DNA of 64,000 bases from MTP4 sp052056915. Its GTDB lineage: Archaea; Halobacteriota; Methanosarcinia; Methanosarcinales; Methanosarcinaceae. Below the pieces are notes generated by a model. The model was not told the origin of the DNA and did not search any database. It saw only the letters and a program-made list of their open reading frames with translations. Location: positions 2,356,001 to 2,420,000 of the forward strand of contig NZ_CP195119.1 of the NCBI RefSeq assembly GCF_052056915.1, written 5' to 3'. Positions 1-7,737 of this stretch are shown in pieces. The stretch's first letter is position 1. Each line of letters starts with the position of its first letter. The position numbers and the translations under genes are program-made.

Positions 1-29
1 TTTTTCCTTTTTCACATAAGATTCTGAAA

Positions 30-48
30 ATTTGGGGTAATACCAAAA
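30..48. promoter_or_regulatory. Putative metal-regulator operator upstream of the DtxR-family gene
   Basis: An inverted repeat ATTTGG-N7-CCAAAA lies here, just upstream of an AT-rich TATA-like stretch at about 57-66 and the start codon at 92. The same motif recurs three times before the zinc transporter operon (617-691). Shared position and sequence suggest autoregulation by the adjacent DtxR-type protein. The repeat is seen directly; the protein that binds it is inferred. Confidence 0.55.
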
Positions 49-91
49 AATTCCAAAGAAATAAATATCTGTTTTTTTATTATACTATTTC

Positions 92-529
92 ATGACGGTG
101 ATTACAGGTCTCGAGCTTTCTCCCCGGAAAGTAGATTACCTGAAATTCATTTTAAAAAAAGGAAGGACAGTGAAGACTACTGAAATTTCTTCCAGCTTTA
201 AAGTGGATCCTTCCACGACAAGTAAGACCCTTAACGAGCTTGCAGCTTCAGGTTACCTGAACCATGTTCCTTACAAAGGGGTCGACTTAACGAAGCAGGG
301 GGAGATGTATGCGGAGTTCCTGATCAGGAGACATAGGATCATGAGCCTTCTCTTGAGCCACTACGGTTTTTCCTCGGAAGAGGCCTGTGAGGAAGTCTCA
401 AGGTTCGAGGCCTACGTTTCAAAGGACGCGGTGGACAAGATCTGCAGTGCAATGGGGCACCCGATGTTCGGAGTTTGTGGAGAAATCACGCACAAAAAGT
501 GTTTCCATGATGAGCACTGGCATGAATGA
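92..529 (+). CDS. DtxR/MntR-family metal-dependent transcriptional regulator
   Basis: A 145-residue protein with an N-terminal winged helix-turn-helix (about residues 8-65) followed by the helical metal-binding and dimerisation segment typical of DtxR/MntR/TroR repressors (RRHRIMSLLLSHYGF, with Glu- and His-containing helices). It lacks the SH3-like third domain of full-length DtxR. The tail (residues 123-145) is rich in Cys and His (CGEITHKKCFHDEHWHE), so extra metal ligands are possible. The ATG at 92 lies about 29 nt after a TATA-like stretch, so the transcript may be leaderless. It sits upstream of a znuACB-type operon in the same orientation, and both carry the ATTTGG-N7-CCAAAT motif, so it is probably the zinc (or Mn/Fe) repressor of that operon. 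Family confident; metal inferred from context. Confidence 0.88.
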   Translation: MTVITGLELSPRKVDYLKFILKKGRTVKTTEISSSFKVDPSTTSKTLNELAASGYLNHVPYKGVDLTKQGEMYAEFLIRRHRIMSLLLSHYGFSSEEACEEVSRFEAYVSKDAVDKICSAMGHPMFGVCGEITHKKCFHDEHWHE

Positions 530-532
530 CCG

Positions 533-607
533 TCGATTAACCCTTAAATCGATTGACCCTTAAATCGATTGACCCTTAAACCGATTGACCCTTAAACCGG
601 TTGACCC
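533..607. repeat. 16-bp tandem repeat
   Basis: About 4.5 copies of a 16-bp unit (cgattgacccttaaat, with slight variants) begin 4 nt after the stop codon of the DtxR gene and end just before the operator cluster of the zinc operon. Seen directly; function unknown. Confidence 0.85.
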
Positions 608-616
608 GTGATTGTA

Positions 617-691
617 ATTTGGGTAAATGCCAAATATTGATGAAAATGCTTTAAAAATTTGGGCTTAGACCAAATTTGGAATGTACCAAAC
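617..691. promoter_or_regulatory. Cluster of three operator-like inverted repeats before the zinc transporter operon
   Basis: Two copies of ATTTGG-N7-CCAAAT (617-635 and 657-675) and a third, slightly shorter one, ATTTGG-N6-CCAAAC (674-691), which overlaps the second by two bases. A TATA-like element (tttata, about 707-712) follows at once and the first gene starts at 747. The placement immediately upstream of TATA suits a repressor that blocks TBP/TFB or polymerase. The same motif occurs before the DtxR-family gene at 30-48. Confidence 0.6.
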
Positions 692-746
692 CTGATGTAT
701 TCCGGATTTATACTGAAAAACGAGGATGAGAGAGTGGGATTAGAGC

Positions 747-1712
747 ATGAAAATTAAAATTTTGCCTATTTTAGTTTTACTGGCGGTAGGCCTTTCCCTT
801 TTTGCCAGCGGCTGCACGGACACGGCTCCTGAAAATAACTCCGCGGGACCTGGAGCTGAAACCGGAGAGGGCGAAGAGCCAATTGTGGTGGCCGTGAGCA
901 TCCTACCCCAGGCAGAGTTTGTGGAAAAGGTCGGTGGAGATAAGGTAAGGGTTGTTGTCATGATTCCTCCCGGGGCAAGCCCTGCAACCCATGAACCCAC
1001 TCCGGGACAGCTCAGGGACGTCAGTGAAGCCAGGGTGTATGCTGCTGTCGGGTCCGGGCTTCCTTTTGAAGAAGTCTGGATGGACAAGATAGAGGCCGTA
1101 AACAGTGATATGTTGATCGTGGACTGTTCGGAAGGGATGAAACTAAGGGAAATTGCAGCCCATAACCACGATGAGGATGCCGAAGGTACTGATCATGAAG
1201 CCGATCATGAAGCAGAAGCTCATACAGGCCTGGACCCACACATCTGGACTTCCCCTGTAAATGCAAAGGTCATGGTTGAAAATATCTACGGGGGACTTGT
1301 GGAAATAGATCCCGAAAACGAAGCTTACTACGCCGAAAACAGGGATGCCTATCTTGAAGAACTGGACGCTCTGGACGCGAGGATCAGGGCAAGACTGGAG
1401 GGGCAGGAAGAACGGAGTTTCATGGTCTTCCACCCGTCCTGGGGCTATTTTGCCGCAGAGTACGGGCTTATAATGGTCCCCGTTGAAATCGAAGGGAAAG
1501 AGCCGAGTGTTCAGGACCTGGCACGCCTGATCTCCGAAGCAAAGGAAAAGGACGTAAAAGTCATCTTTGTCCAGGCCCAGTTCAGCACCCGCAGTGCGGA
1601 TGCAATTGCCGAGGAAATCGGGGGCGAAGTCGTTGTAGTGGACCCCCTGGCAAAGGACTACGTCTCAAACATGGATGAAGTATCCGATATCTTTGCCAGG
1701 AACCTTGTGTAA
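747..1712 (+). CDS. znuA: Zinc ABC transporter, substrate-binding lipoprotein (ZnuA/TroA family)
   Basis: A 321-residue extracytoplasmic binding protein that captures zinc outside the cell and delivers it to the ZnuB/ZnuC importer. It has a signal peptide with lipobox (LFASGC, Cys about 23). The cluster A-I metal ligands are recognisable as His in the SPATHEPTP segment, His in GLDPHIW and His in VFHPSWGY, with an acidic residue in the C-terminal VVVDPL segment. Between the first two lies a His/Asp/Glu-rich loop (about residues 133-156), a hallmark of zinc rather than manganese binders. It is first in a three-gene operon (31 nt to the next TTG, 51 nt to the likely ATG). Preceded by a TATA-like box and three operator-like repeats, so expression is likely metal-repressed. 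Confidence 0.92.
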   Translation: MKIKILPILVLLAVGLSLFASGCTDTAPENNSAGPGAETGEGEEPIVVAVSILPQAEFVEKVGGDKVRVVVMIPPGASPATHEPTPGQLRDVSEARVYAAVGSGLPFEEVWMDKIEAVNSDMLIVDCSEGMKLREIAAHNHDEDAEGTDHEADHEAEAHTGLDPHIWTSPVNAKVMVENIYGGLVEIDPENEAYYAENRDAYLEELDALDARIRARLEGQEERSFMVFHPSWGYFAAEYGLIMVPVEIEGKEPSVQDLARLISEAKEKDVKVIFVQAQFSTRSADAIAEEIGGEVVVVDPLAKDYVSNMDEVSDIFARNLV

Positions 1713-1763
1713 AGTTCCAGTATAAAGCTAAAAAAAGGATGATTGAAGGCGGACGGGAAGTTT

Positions 1764-2528
1764 ATGGAGAAAGTGATTGAGCTTAAGGATGTCTGGGTTC
1801 GCTACGGAAACCAGGTGATTCTGGAGGCCGTGAACCTGGAACTTGAAAAGCCGGAGGGCCTGCTAGGGATTATCGGTCCTAACGGCGGGGGAAAAACAAC
1901 CCTTTTAAAAGTGCTCCTCGGGCTTTTGAAGCCGTATAAGGGAAGCGTAAAACTCTTCGGTAAGGCGTCGGAAAAAAGCAGGGACCTGGTTGGCTATGTT
2001 CCTCAGTACAAGCGTTTTGACTTTGACTTCCCGATCAGTGTCTGGGAAGTCGTTTTGACCGGCAGGATGAGCCACACAGGTTTCCTGAAAAAATACAGTG
2101 ATGAAGATAAGAAGGCTGCTGAGGATGCCCTGGAGACCGTGGAGATGTACCAGTATAGGGACCGTCAAATCGGGCAGCTCTCGGGAGGGCAGAGGCAGAG
2201 GGTCTTTATTGCCCGGGCTCTTGCCACAAACCCCAAACTCCTGCTTCTGGACGAGCCCAACTCCGGCCTTGACCCTCACATGCAGGACGAACTCTACCGC
2301 CTGCTAGACCGGCTCAAAAATGACATGGCAATCATCATGGTTACGCACGACCTGAGTGCAGTGTCCGTCTACGTGGATAAGATAGCTTGCCTGAACCGCA
2401 AACTGCACTACCACAACTCCAAGGAAATCCCTGTAGAGGACCTTGAGGCCACCTACCAGTGCCCTGTCGAACTTATTGCCCATGGAGTGCCTCACAGGGT
2501 GCTTGAAAGACACAACGGGGGGTCCTGA
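1764..2528 (+). CDS. znuC: Zinc ABC transporter, ATP-binding protein
   Basis: A 254-residue ABC ATPase that powers the importer from the cytoplasmic side. Walker A (GPNGGGKTT), signature (LSGGQRQR), Walker B with catalytic Glu (LLLLDEPNSGLD) and the switch His (VTHDLSAV) are all present. I start it at the ATG at 1764 (protein begins MEKVIELKDV), which matches where the family begins; an in-frame TTG at 1743 would add seven residues. It follows the binding-protein gene closely and precedes the permease gene. Assignment to zinc rather than manganese rests on the His-rich loop of the binding protein. Confidence 0.92.
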   Translation: MEKVIELKDVWVRYGNQVILEAVNLELEKPEGLLGIIGPNGGGKTTLLKVLLGLLKPYKGSVKLFGKASEKSRDLVGYVPQYKRFDFDFPISVWEVVLTGRMSHTGFLKKYSDEDKKAAEDALETVEMYQYRDRQIGQLSGGQRQRVFIARALATNPKLLLLDEPNSGLDPHMQDELYRLLDRLKNDMAIIMVTHDLSAVSVYVDKIACLNRKLHYHNSKEIPVEDLEATYQCPVELIAHGVPHRVLERHNGGS

Positions 2529-2603
2529 TGATGACGGAGGGTTCTGAAAAAGTGAATTTAAAGCGCGATCTAAAAGAGCGATCTGAAAAAGGAGAAAGGA
2601 AAA

Positions 2604-3425
2604 ATGTTTGAGCTTCTGCAGTACGGCTTTGTCCAGAATGCTCTAGCTGCCGCCGTCCTGGCCAGCATCGCCTGCGGGATAATCGGCGTCTACGTTGTTG
2701 TCAAGAAGATTGTCTTCATCAGCGGCGGGATTGCCCACGCCTCTTTTGGTGGGATCGGGCTTGGCTATTACCTTGACATCAATCCCATGTTCGGGGTTCT
2801 GCCTTTCAGCATTCTTTCAGCCCTTGTAATGGGTACGGTGAGCAAGAAATCTAAAATCCCAGAAGACAGTGCTATTGGCATCCTCTGGTCTCTGGGTATG
2901 GCCATCGGCATAATTTTCGTTTACCTAACTCCCGGTTATGCCCCCGACCTCATGACTTACCTCTTCGGAAACATTCTAACTGTCCCCCGCCTTGATATTT
3001 ACCTGATGCTCGCTCTTGACCTGGTAATTGTAGGTGCAGTCTATCTCTTCTATAAGGAGTTTCTGTCTCTCTGTTTCGATGAGGAGTTCACCACCGTCCA
3101 GGGAGTCCCGACCCAGAAGCTTTACCTCCTGCTCCTCTGTATCATCGCTCTGACCATCGTTGTGCTGATCAAGGTCGTCGGGATCATCCTGGTAATTGCG
3201 CTCCTCACTATCCCGGCCACTCTCAGCCGTAAATTCACCCATGACCTGAAGCGGATGATGCTGATATCCACCGTTTTTGGGATCGTTATCAGCATTGCGG
3301 GAATTGGGCTTTCCTATGCAATCGACGCTCCTTCGGGGGCAACAATCATTCTGGTGCTTAGCCTTGTGTACGGGCTGGTGGTTTTTGGGATGGAGGTTTT
3401 TGAAGGGAGGGGTGCCTTAAATTGA
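2604..3425 (+). CDS. znuB: Zinc ABC transporter, permease (ZnuB/ABC-3 family)
   Basis: A 273-residue hydrophobic protein with about eight predicted membrane segments, matching the ABC-3 permease family (ZnuB/TroC/MntB). The early GIIGVYVVVKKIVFISGGIAHASFGG region is the family's conserved N-terminal stretch, and the cytoplasmic loop near residue 160 (FDEEFTTVQGVPT) is the coupling region that contacts the ATPase. An AAGGAG ribosome-binding site lies 8-12 nt before the ATG. It is the last gene of the operon, 75 nt after the ATPase gene. Length is normal and no lesions are seen. Confidence 0.92.
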   Translation: MFELLQYGFVQNALAAAVLASIACGIIGVYVVVKKIVFISGGIAHASFGGIGLGYYLDINPMFGVLPFSILSALVMGTVSKKSKIPEDSAIGILWSLGMAIGIIFVYLTPGYAPDLMTYLFGNILTVPRLDIYLMLALDLVIVGAVYLFYKEFLSLCFDEEFTTVQGVPTQKLYLLLLCIIALTIVVLIKVVGIILVIALLTIPATLSRKFTHDLKRMMLISTVFGIVISIAGIGLSYAIDAPSGATIILVLSLVYGLVVFGMEVFEGRGALN

Positions 3426-3802
3426 ATGTCTTTTCACTATGTATATTTCTATCTAATTATAATATTTTAGGTATATAACCAAAATATTATATAGAGTGAA
3501 ATGCAAGACTTCTTTATACGTATCCAGTTTACTTTACATAACTTCCGTAAACAAAACCCCAGTATTAAAGCTTCAAAGGAAAAACAGTACTTTTAGGCAC
3601 AATAAGGAAAAACGGAAAATCTCGTATTCAGGTTGGGAAGTAACCTGGCTTGTAAAAGGACAAAATCGAAAAATATAAATACACATCCCCTACTGAGTCG
3701 CCAGCTAAAAACGGGTAGAATGCCTGGACTCTTTGTAGCAAAAAAATTATCAGTGCCACCTATTAAAACGAAAAAAAAGAAAAACAACCCCAGGGTGATA
3801 AA
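3426..3802. other. Intergenic region
   Basis: AT-rich spacer after the zinc operon. It contains TATA-like stretches around 3450-3495 and an AGGGTGAT ribosome-binding site at 3791-3798 just before the next gene. Short open frames here have no recognisable similarity and poor context, so I call none of them a gene. Confidence 0.5.
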
Positions 3803-4258
3803 ATGGACCGTGATACAACCCAGGATCAAAACATAGAAGAAAACGAACATTTCGAAGGTGAACGTCTGGACCTTCCGAATATCTGCCTTCCTGAAACAGA
3901 CAACGTGTTACATTCGATTTTAAACTCCTTAAATCAGAACATTGCAGATTTTTATACATTTATGAAATTCAATAATTATCTGTCCGAGGGCCACCTCAAC
4001 GTTGAACTGCTAAAAAGGAGTATGAGCATTCACAGGGATTTTGCAGCCCTGTTTCTGCACACCAAAGAAGACCTGGTATTAATTTACCCGGATTTTATAG
4101 AAAAAACGGAAAAGCTGCTTTTCAAAGGGGGAGCAAGTTCCGATTGCATAAAACATACACAAAAGATGTGCAGAGCAATAAACGATTACAAAATAGCTTT
4201 ACACAGGGATGGGTTTTTGCCAGATCTTAGAAGGAATTTGCCATTAGCTGATATCTAA
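3803..4258 (+). CDS. Uncharacterised protein
   Basis: A 151-residue soluble, acidic protein, probably mostly helical, with no signal peptide or membrane segment. I do not recognise a family. There are two Cys (in the CLPETD and SDCIKHT segments), not arranged as a metal site. It is likely real because a strong ribosome-binding site (AGGGTGAT) lies 5 nt before the ATG and a perfect hairpin plus T-run terminator overlaps its stop codon. It stands alone between the zinc operon and a convergent methyltransferase gene. Confidence 0.7.
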   Translation: MDRDTTQDQNIEENEHFEGERLDLPNICLPETDNVLHSILNSLNQNIADFYTFMKFNNYLSEGHLNVELLKRSMSIHRDFAALFLHTKEDLVLIYPDFIEKTEKLLFKGGASSDCIKHTQKMCRAINDYKIALHRDGFLPDLRRNLPLADI

Positions 4259-4270
4259 TCAGCTTTTTTC
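4246..4270 (+). terminator. Hairpin plus T-run terminator
   Basis: A perfect 7-bp stem (AGCTGAT at 4246-4252, ATCAGCT at 4258-4264) with a 5-nt loop, followed by a run of T. It overlaps the stop codon of the preceding gene, giving an intrinsic-type terminator. Confidence 0.65.
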
Positions 4271-4328
4271 ATTTCTTTTTCATTTCTTTTTCACTTCTTT
4301 TTCACTTCTTTTTCACTTCTTTTTCACT
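4270..4328. repeat. 12-bp T-rich tandem repeat
   Basis: About five copies of a 12-bp pyrimidine-rich unit (ttctttttcact) follow the hairpin terminator at 4246-4264. On the plus strand it would give a U-rich 3' end and may add to termination. Confidence 0.75.
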
Positions 4329-4492
4329 TAAGTTACCAGATTAAATTTACCGAAATTTGCCAGCAGCCCGAAAGGTTAAAATATAAAATGAGTGAATAGG
4401 CAGCTTAGCTAAAAAGTTTTTAACCCCCTCATTTCCACTCGAAAACAAGTTCAGAGAAGCTCACTATTGAAATATAACTCAATTATTATTTT

Positions 4493-5236
4493 TCACCGGC
4501 GGGCCACAAAAACAGCGTACATCTCGTACCAGTAAGGACAGAAAATCCGCTCGAACCCTGCCTCTTCCATCCTCTCCCTGAACCTCTTAGGAGTATCGAT
4601 TTTTTCCTGAATGTCGTCAAACGTCTGCAGCATCTCTTCAGCTTCTTGAACAGTGAGCTCCTGCTCAACCATGTACCTTTTCCAGTGAGCCCTGTAAATC
4701 TCCTCTTCCCATTCCCTGCCGGGCCTGAAGATGTCCCCTTCAATAAAGCTTCCTTCCGGCTTGAGAGCCTCATAAATCCACCTGAAAACCCGGGTCTTTG
4801 CAGCCGGGGGAAGGAAGCAAAGGCACTGTGTAGAAACCACGACATCGAACTTTCCTTTTCCCTCCAGATCTTCTTTCCACCCGGGCTTTTCCTTCCACTT
4901 TTCACACTCTTCCAGAATATCTCCTTCAATAAAGGTGACATTCTCCTGCAGTCCTGACTTCTCCTTTGCCACATCCAGCATTTCCGGGCTCCTGTCGATG
5001 CAGGTGATTCTTGCATCGGGCCTTTCTTTCCTTATCAGGCTCGTAAGAAAGCCGGTCCCGCTCCCAAGTTCGAGGATCTCGATCTGTCGTCTCTTTCTTT
5101 CCGTTTCTTCAGGAATTGACTCAGGGATAAATTCGATTACTGTGGAGAAAAAGGCCTGCCAGTTGGGGAGGCATTGTTTCTGGAGGGTGTCGTAACGAGA
5201 AGGGAGGTTGTTGAAGACTGAGCTGGTTGAGGTCAT
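4493..5236 (-). CDS. Class I SAM-dependent methyltransferase
   Basis: A 247-residue soluble protein with a Rossmann methyltransferase fold. Motif I (ILELGSGTGFLTSLI, about residues 53-67) binds SAM; the acidic residue of motif II is in ITCIDRSPEML; motif IV is around DVVVSTQCLCF. This resembles UbiE/COQ5-type small-molecule methyltransferases, but no substrate-specific signature is recognised. The C-terminal part is Glu/Arg-rich and helical. It stands alone on the minus strand, divergent from the TPR gene at 5423. Family confident, substrate unknown. Confidence 0.88.
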   Translation of the reverse strand: MTSTSSVFNNLPSRYDTLQKQCLPNWQAFFSTVIEFIPESIPEETERKRRQIEILELGSGTGFLTSLIRKERPDARITCIDRSPEMLDVAKEKSGLQENVTFIEGDILEECEKWKEKPGWKEDLEGKGKFDVVVSTQCLCFLPPAAKTRVFRWIYEALKPEGSFIEGDIFRPGREWEEEIYRAHWKRYMVEQELTVQEAEEMLQTFDDIQEKIDTPKRFRERMEEAGFERIFCPYWYEMYAVFVARR

Positions 5237-5422
5237 GGAACCATCTCTCTAAAAGACGTTTTGTTGATTACCTGAAAACATGAGTTAAATAATATCGGGT
5301 TGTATGTCAGATTGCAGGCAAATCTTATAAGATGTCCGTATATATCCGATCAAAACAACTTCATTTTTATTTTTATATATATGGTTATACCCAAACATTC
5401 TTCTTAATGGTAAGGAAATAAA

Positions 5423-6004
5423 ATGCAACCAGACACCTCAGATATTTCTGATTCGTCAGAAGACCCGTTAGAATTATTGCAACAAGCCATCAATCTTCAC
5501 AATCAGGGAAACCCTGAAGAAGCTCTCGATTTTCTTGTCCGGGCCGAGCACTCCGCCTTCACATCCAGAAAACCCGAGGCTCTTGTCGTTATTTATAGCG
5601 TGGTAGGGGATGTCTTTTCAAGTCTTGAAGACTTCGAAAGGTCCCTGAGATATTTTGAAAAATCCCTCCAGGTCATAAAGCTGTTTGAAGCGGATGATGC
5701 TGATGTTACCGAAGATGGCGGTGCAGACCTCGTTCTGACCGAATGGTCGGCGTCAAATGAAAACAAGATCGGGAAACTCCTTTTTCGGCTCGGGCAAACG
5801 GAAAATGCAGAAAAGAGGCTCAACCGGGCAATTAAGCTGTACAAAAAGCTGCTAGCGGCAGATCCGGAAAATGTGCAACACCTTTCTTCTCTGGCAAAGG
5901 TCAAAGACAACATGGGTACTTTGCTTTCCAGCAGGGGCCAGATTGATGAAGCTTGTGTTGTTCATACGGAGGCGGCTGATATCCGCAGGAGTTTGCGTAA
6001 ATGA
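5423..6004 (+). CDS. Tetratricopeptide-repeat (TPR) protein
   Basis: A 193-residue soluble protein made of about three or four TPR helix pairs (about residues 17-185), recognisable from NPEEALDFLVRAE, DFERSLRYFEKSLQV, AEKRLNRAIKLYKKLL and GQIDEACVVHTEA. TPR proteins are interaction scaffolds, so no enzymatic role is implied. There is no signal peptide. A TATA-like element (tttttatatatatgg) lies around 5370-5384. Nothing in the neighbourhood indicates a partner. Confidence 0.85.
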   Translation: MQPDTSDISDSSEDPLELLQQAINLHNQGNPEEALDFLVRAEHSAFTSRKPEALVVIYSVVGDVFSSLEDFERSLRYFEKSLQVIKLFEADDADVTEDGGADLVLTEWSASNENKIGKLLFRLGQTENAEKRLNRAIKLYKKLLAADPENVQHLSSLAKVKDNMGTLLSSRGQIDEACVVHTEAADIRRSLRK

Positions 6005-6837
6005 GAGTCGGAATAATCTATGATACACAAATTAAACAACGTTAAAAAATCATAATTAATGAAAGCTTTCCGCTCATTTTCCCTTCCTTTTGCACTTACT
6101 TCAGGGAAAATCATCCCGTGAATCGCAGGTTTCCGGCCTGAGCATGAAGCCGGTAAATTCTGAATTTCAGGGTCATGAAGCTGATTTTATGTGGAAACTC
6201 CCACTGTATTAATAATTTGCGGCACTTCTCGAATTTTGTAAAAAATCTCAGTACACCCTTAGTCTTATATTCAGTAAAAAGCATTTGGCATACAAGGCAT
6301 CTGTGAAAAACGGTGTCTTAAAAACGGTTCTTTAAAAACGGTTTACTTTAAAAACGGTATCTTATACACAGATGCCTACTCCTTCAACACAAAAATCTTT
6401 TCTCAAATTCACTTGTGTCTACGATGTTTATATCTCTACTTCTGGTTTTTTTGTTGAATGGTCGTCTTAAATGAAAACAAGATCAGCTTTGTTTTCCATA
6501 TAGTTGTTTTAATCCCGAATCTCGGATTTTGGTTTATTACAATATTTCTCTTTGCAGGTTGCATTGGTATTTTTATTTCAGTTCTTTTTTGCTATGTTTG
6601 ACCTGCTCCAGCCGCGCCGCAGGCGCGGGACAAGACAGTCCGGAATGCACCATTCACGCACTCCCGGTTATCAGCAAAAAACCGAAAGTTCACAAACGGG
6701 TCACGATCAAAAAAGCAGCATCAGACGTCAAAAACACCCCTGAATATCAAAAATTCAGGAAAAAGAAGTTTGAAGCTAAAAAGATCCAGAAACCAAAACC
6801 CTGAAAAAAGAAAAGAAAAAAGAAAAGAAAAAAGGAA
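6005..6837. other. Long intergenic region with short repeats
   Basis: More than 800 bp with no convincing gene. It holds four copies of a ttaaaaacggt motif (about 6310-6360), a GC-rich 7-bp hairpin (CCGCGCC/GGCGCGG at 6612-6628) and a stretch at 6456-6484 that matches the TPR gene at 5741-5770 in about 25 of 30 positions. A 91-codon frame at 6529-6804 is Lys-rich and unconvincing. Confidence 0.6.
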
Positions 6838-6855
6838 CTTCAGTTTTCACTGAAG
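6806..6855 (-). terminator. Terminator of the porGDAB operon
   Basis: On the minus strand a 6-bp hairpin (CTTCAG/CTGAAG, 6838-6855) overlapping the porB stop codon is followed by a long pyrimidine tract in the next 30 nt, a hairpin plus U-tract arrangement suited to ending the por transcript. Confidence 0.55.
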
Positions 6856-7737
6856 CCCGTAGTAGTCGATGTTCCAGTCCGCGATGGCCTGGATCTTTTT
6901 AATCTCTTCGTCGCCGCCTTCCATGGTGAAGAGGTGTTTGAAGCGCTTCTGGGCGCGGAGGTACTCCTCGACGGGTTTCGGGTTCTTGACCTTTCTGACC
7001 TGGGTGAGTTCTCCATTTTCCATTTCGTACATGGGCCAGAGGCAGGTCTCGACTGCGAGTTTTGCCATCTCGATAGTCTTGGAGCCGTCAAAGCCCCAAC
7101 CAGTCGGGCAGGGAGCGTGGGCGTGGACGTAGGTCGCGCCCTCTATTTCAGTGGCCTTCTTCACTTTGCGGATCATGTCCCTGGGGTAGCCGATTGAGGT
7201 GGTGGTTACGTAAGGGGAGCCGTGGGCTACCATGATGGCGGGCATGTTTTTCTTCGGGCGCGGGTTTCCGAAAGAGACTTTGCCTGCCGGGGTTGTGGTC
7301 GTGGAGGCATCGAAGGGGGTTCCGGAGCTTCTCTGGATCCCGGTGTTCATGTAAGCCTCGTTGTCCACGCAGACGTAGAGCATGTCGTGGCCACGCTCAA
7401 AGGCACCTGAAAGGGATCTGATCCCGATGTCCATGGTTGAACCGTCTCCACCGACTCCGATGACCCTGGTATCTCCTTTTTTGCCAAGGGCCTTGAGGGC
7501 GGCTTCGATTCCTGAGGCCACTGCCGGTCCGTTCTCAAAGAGGGAATGGATCCAGGGAACCTGCCAGGCAGACTCCGGGAAGGGTGTGGTCATGACTTCA
7601 AGGCAGCCTGTGGGGTTCACCACGATACAGTTGGACCCTGCGCCCATGAGCATGAACTTTGCTGCAAGGGCGTCACAGCAGCCTGCACAGCCCCTGTGCC
7701 CCGGGGCAAGGTAGGTTTTGGGTGCGGGTTTGCTCAT
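6847..7737 (-). CDS. porB: Pyruvate:ferredoxin oxidoreductase, beta subunit
   Basis: A 296-residue subunit carrying thiamine pyrophosphate and part of the iron-sulfur relay. The N-terminal HRGCAGCCDAL motif supplies cluster cysteines. GVGGDGSTMDIG followed by the VCVDNEAYMNTG segment is the TPP/Mg site. The enzyme reversibly converts pyruvate, CoA and oxidised ferredoxin to acetyl-CoA, CO2 and reduced ferredoxin; in methanogens it mainly makes pyruvate from acetyl-CoA. Its ATG overlaps the porA stop codon by 4 nt (ATGA), so the two are translationally coupled. It is last in a four-gene operon. Length is normal. Confidence 0.95.
   Translation of the reverse strand: MSKPAPKTYLAPGHRGCAGCCDALAAKFMLMGAGSNCIVVNPTGCLEVMTTPFPESAWQVPWIHSLFENGPAVASGIEAALKALGKKGDTRVIGVGGDGSTMDIGIRSLSGAFERGHDMLYVCVDNEAYMNTGIQRSSGTPFDASTTTTPAGKVSFGNPRPKKNMPAIMVAHGSPYVTTTSIGYPRDMIRKVKKATEIEGATYVHAHAPCPTGWGFDGSKTIEMAKLAVETCLWPMYEMENGELTQVRKVKNPKPVEEYLRAQKRFKHLFTMEGGDEEIKKIQAIADWNIDYYGLQ

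Noticed and set aside
3496..3678. 60-codon frame after znuB
   Set aside because: No ribosome-binding site and no similarity; it lies in AT-rich promoter-like DNA.
6529..6804. 91-codon frame between the TPR gene and porB
   Set aside because: No recognisable family, a Lys-rich tail generated by A-rich DNA, no clear ribosome-binding site, and a GC hairpin in the middle of the frame.
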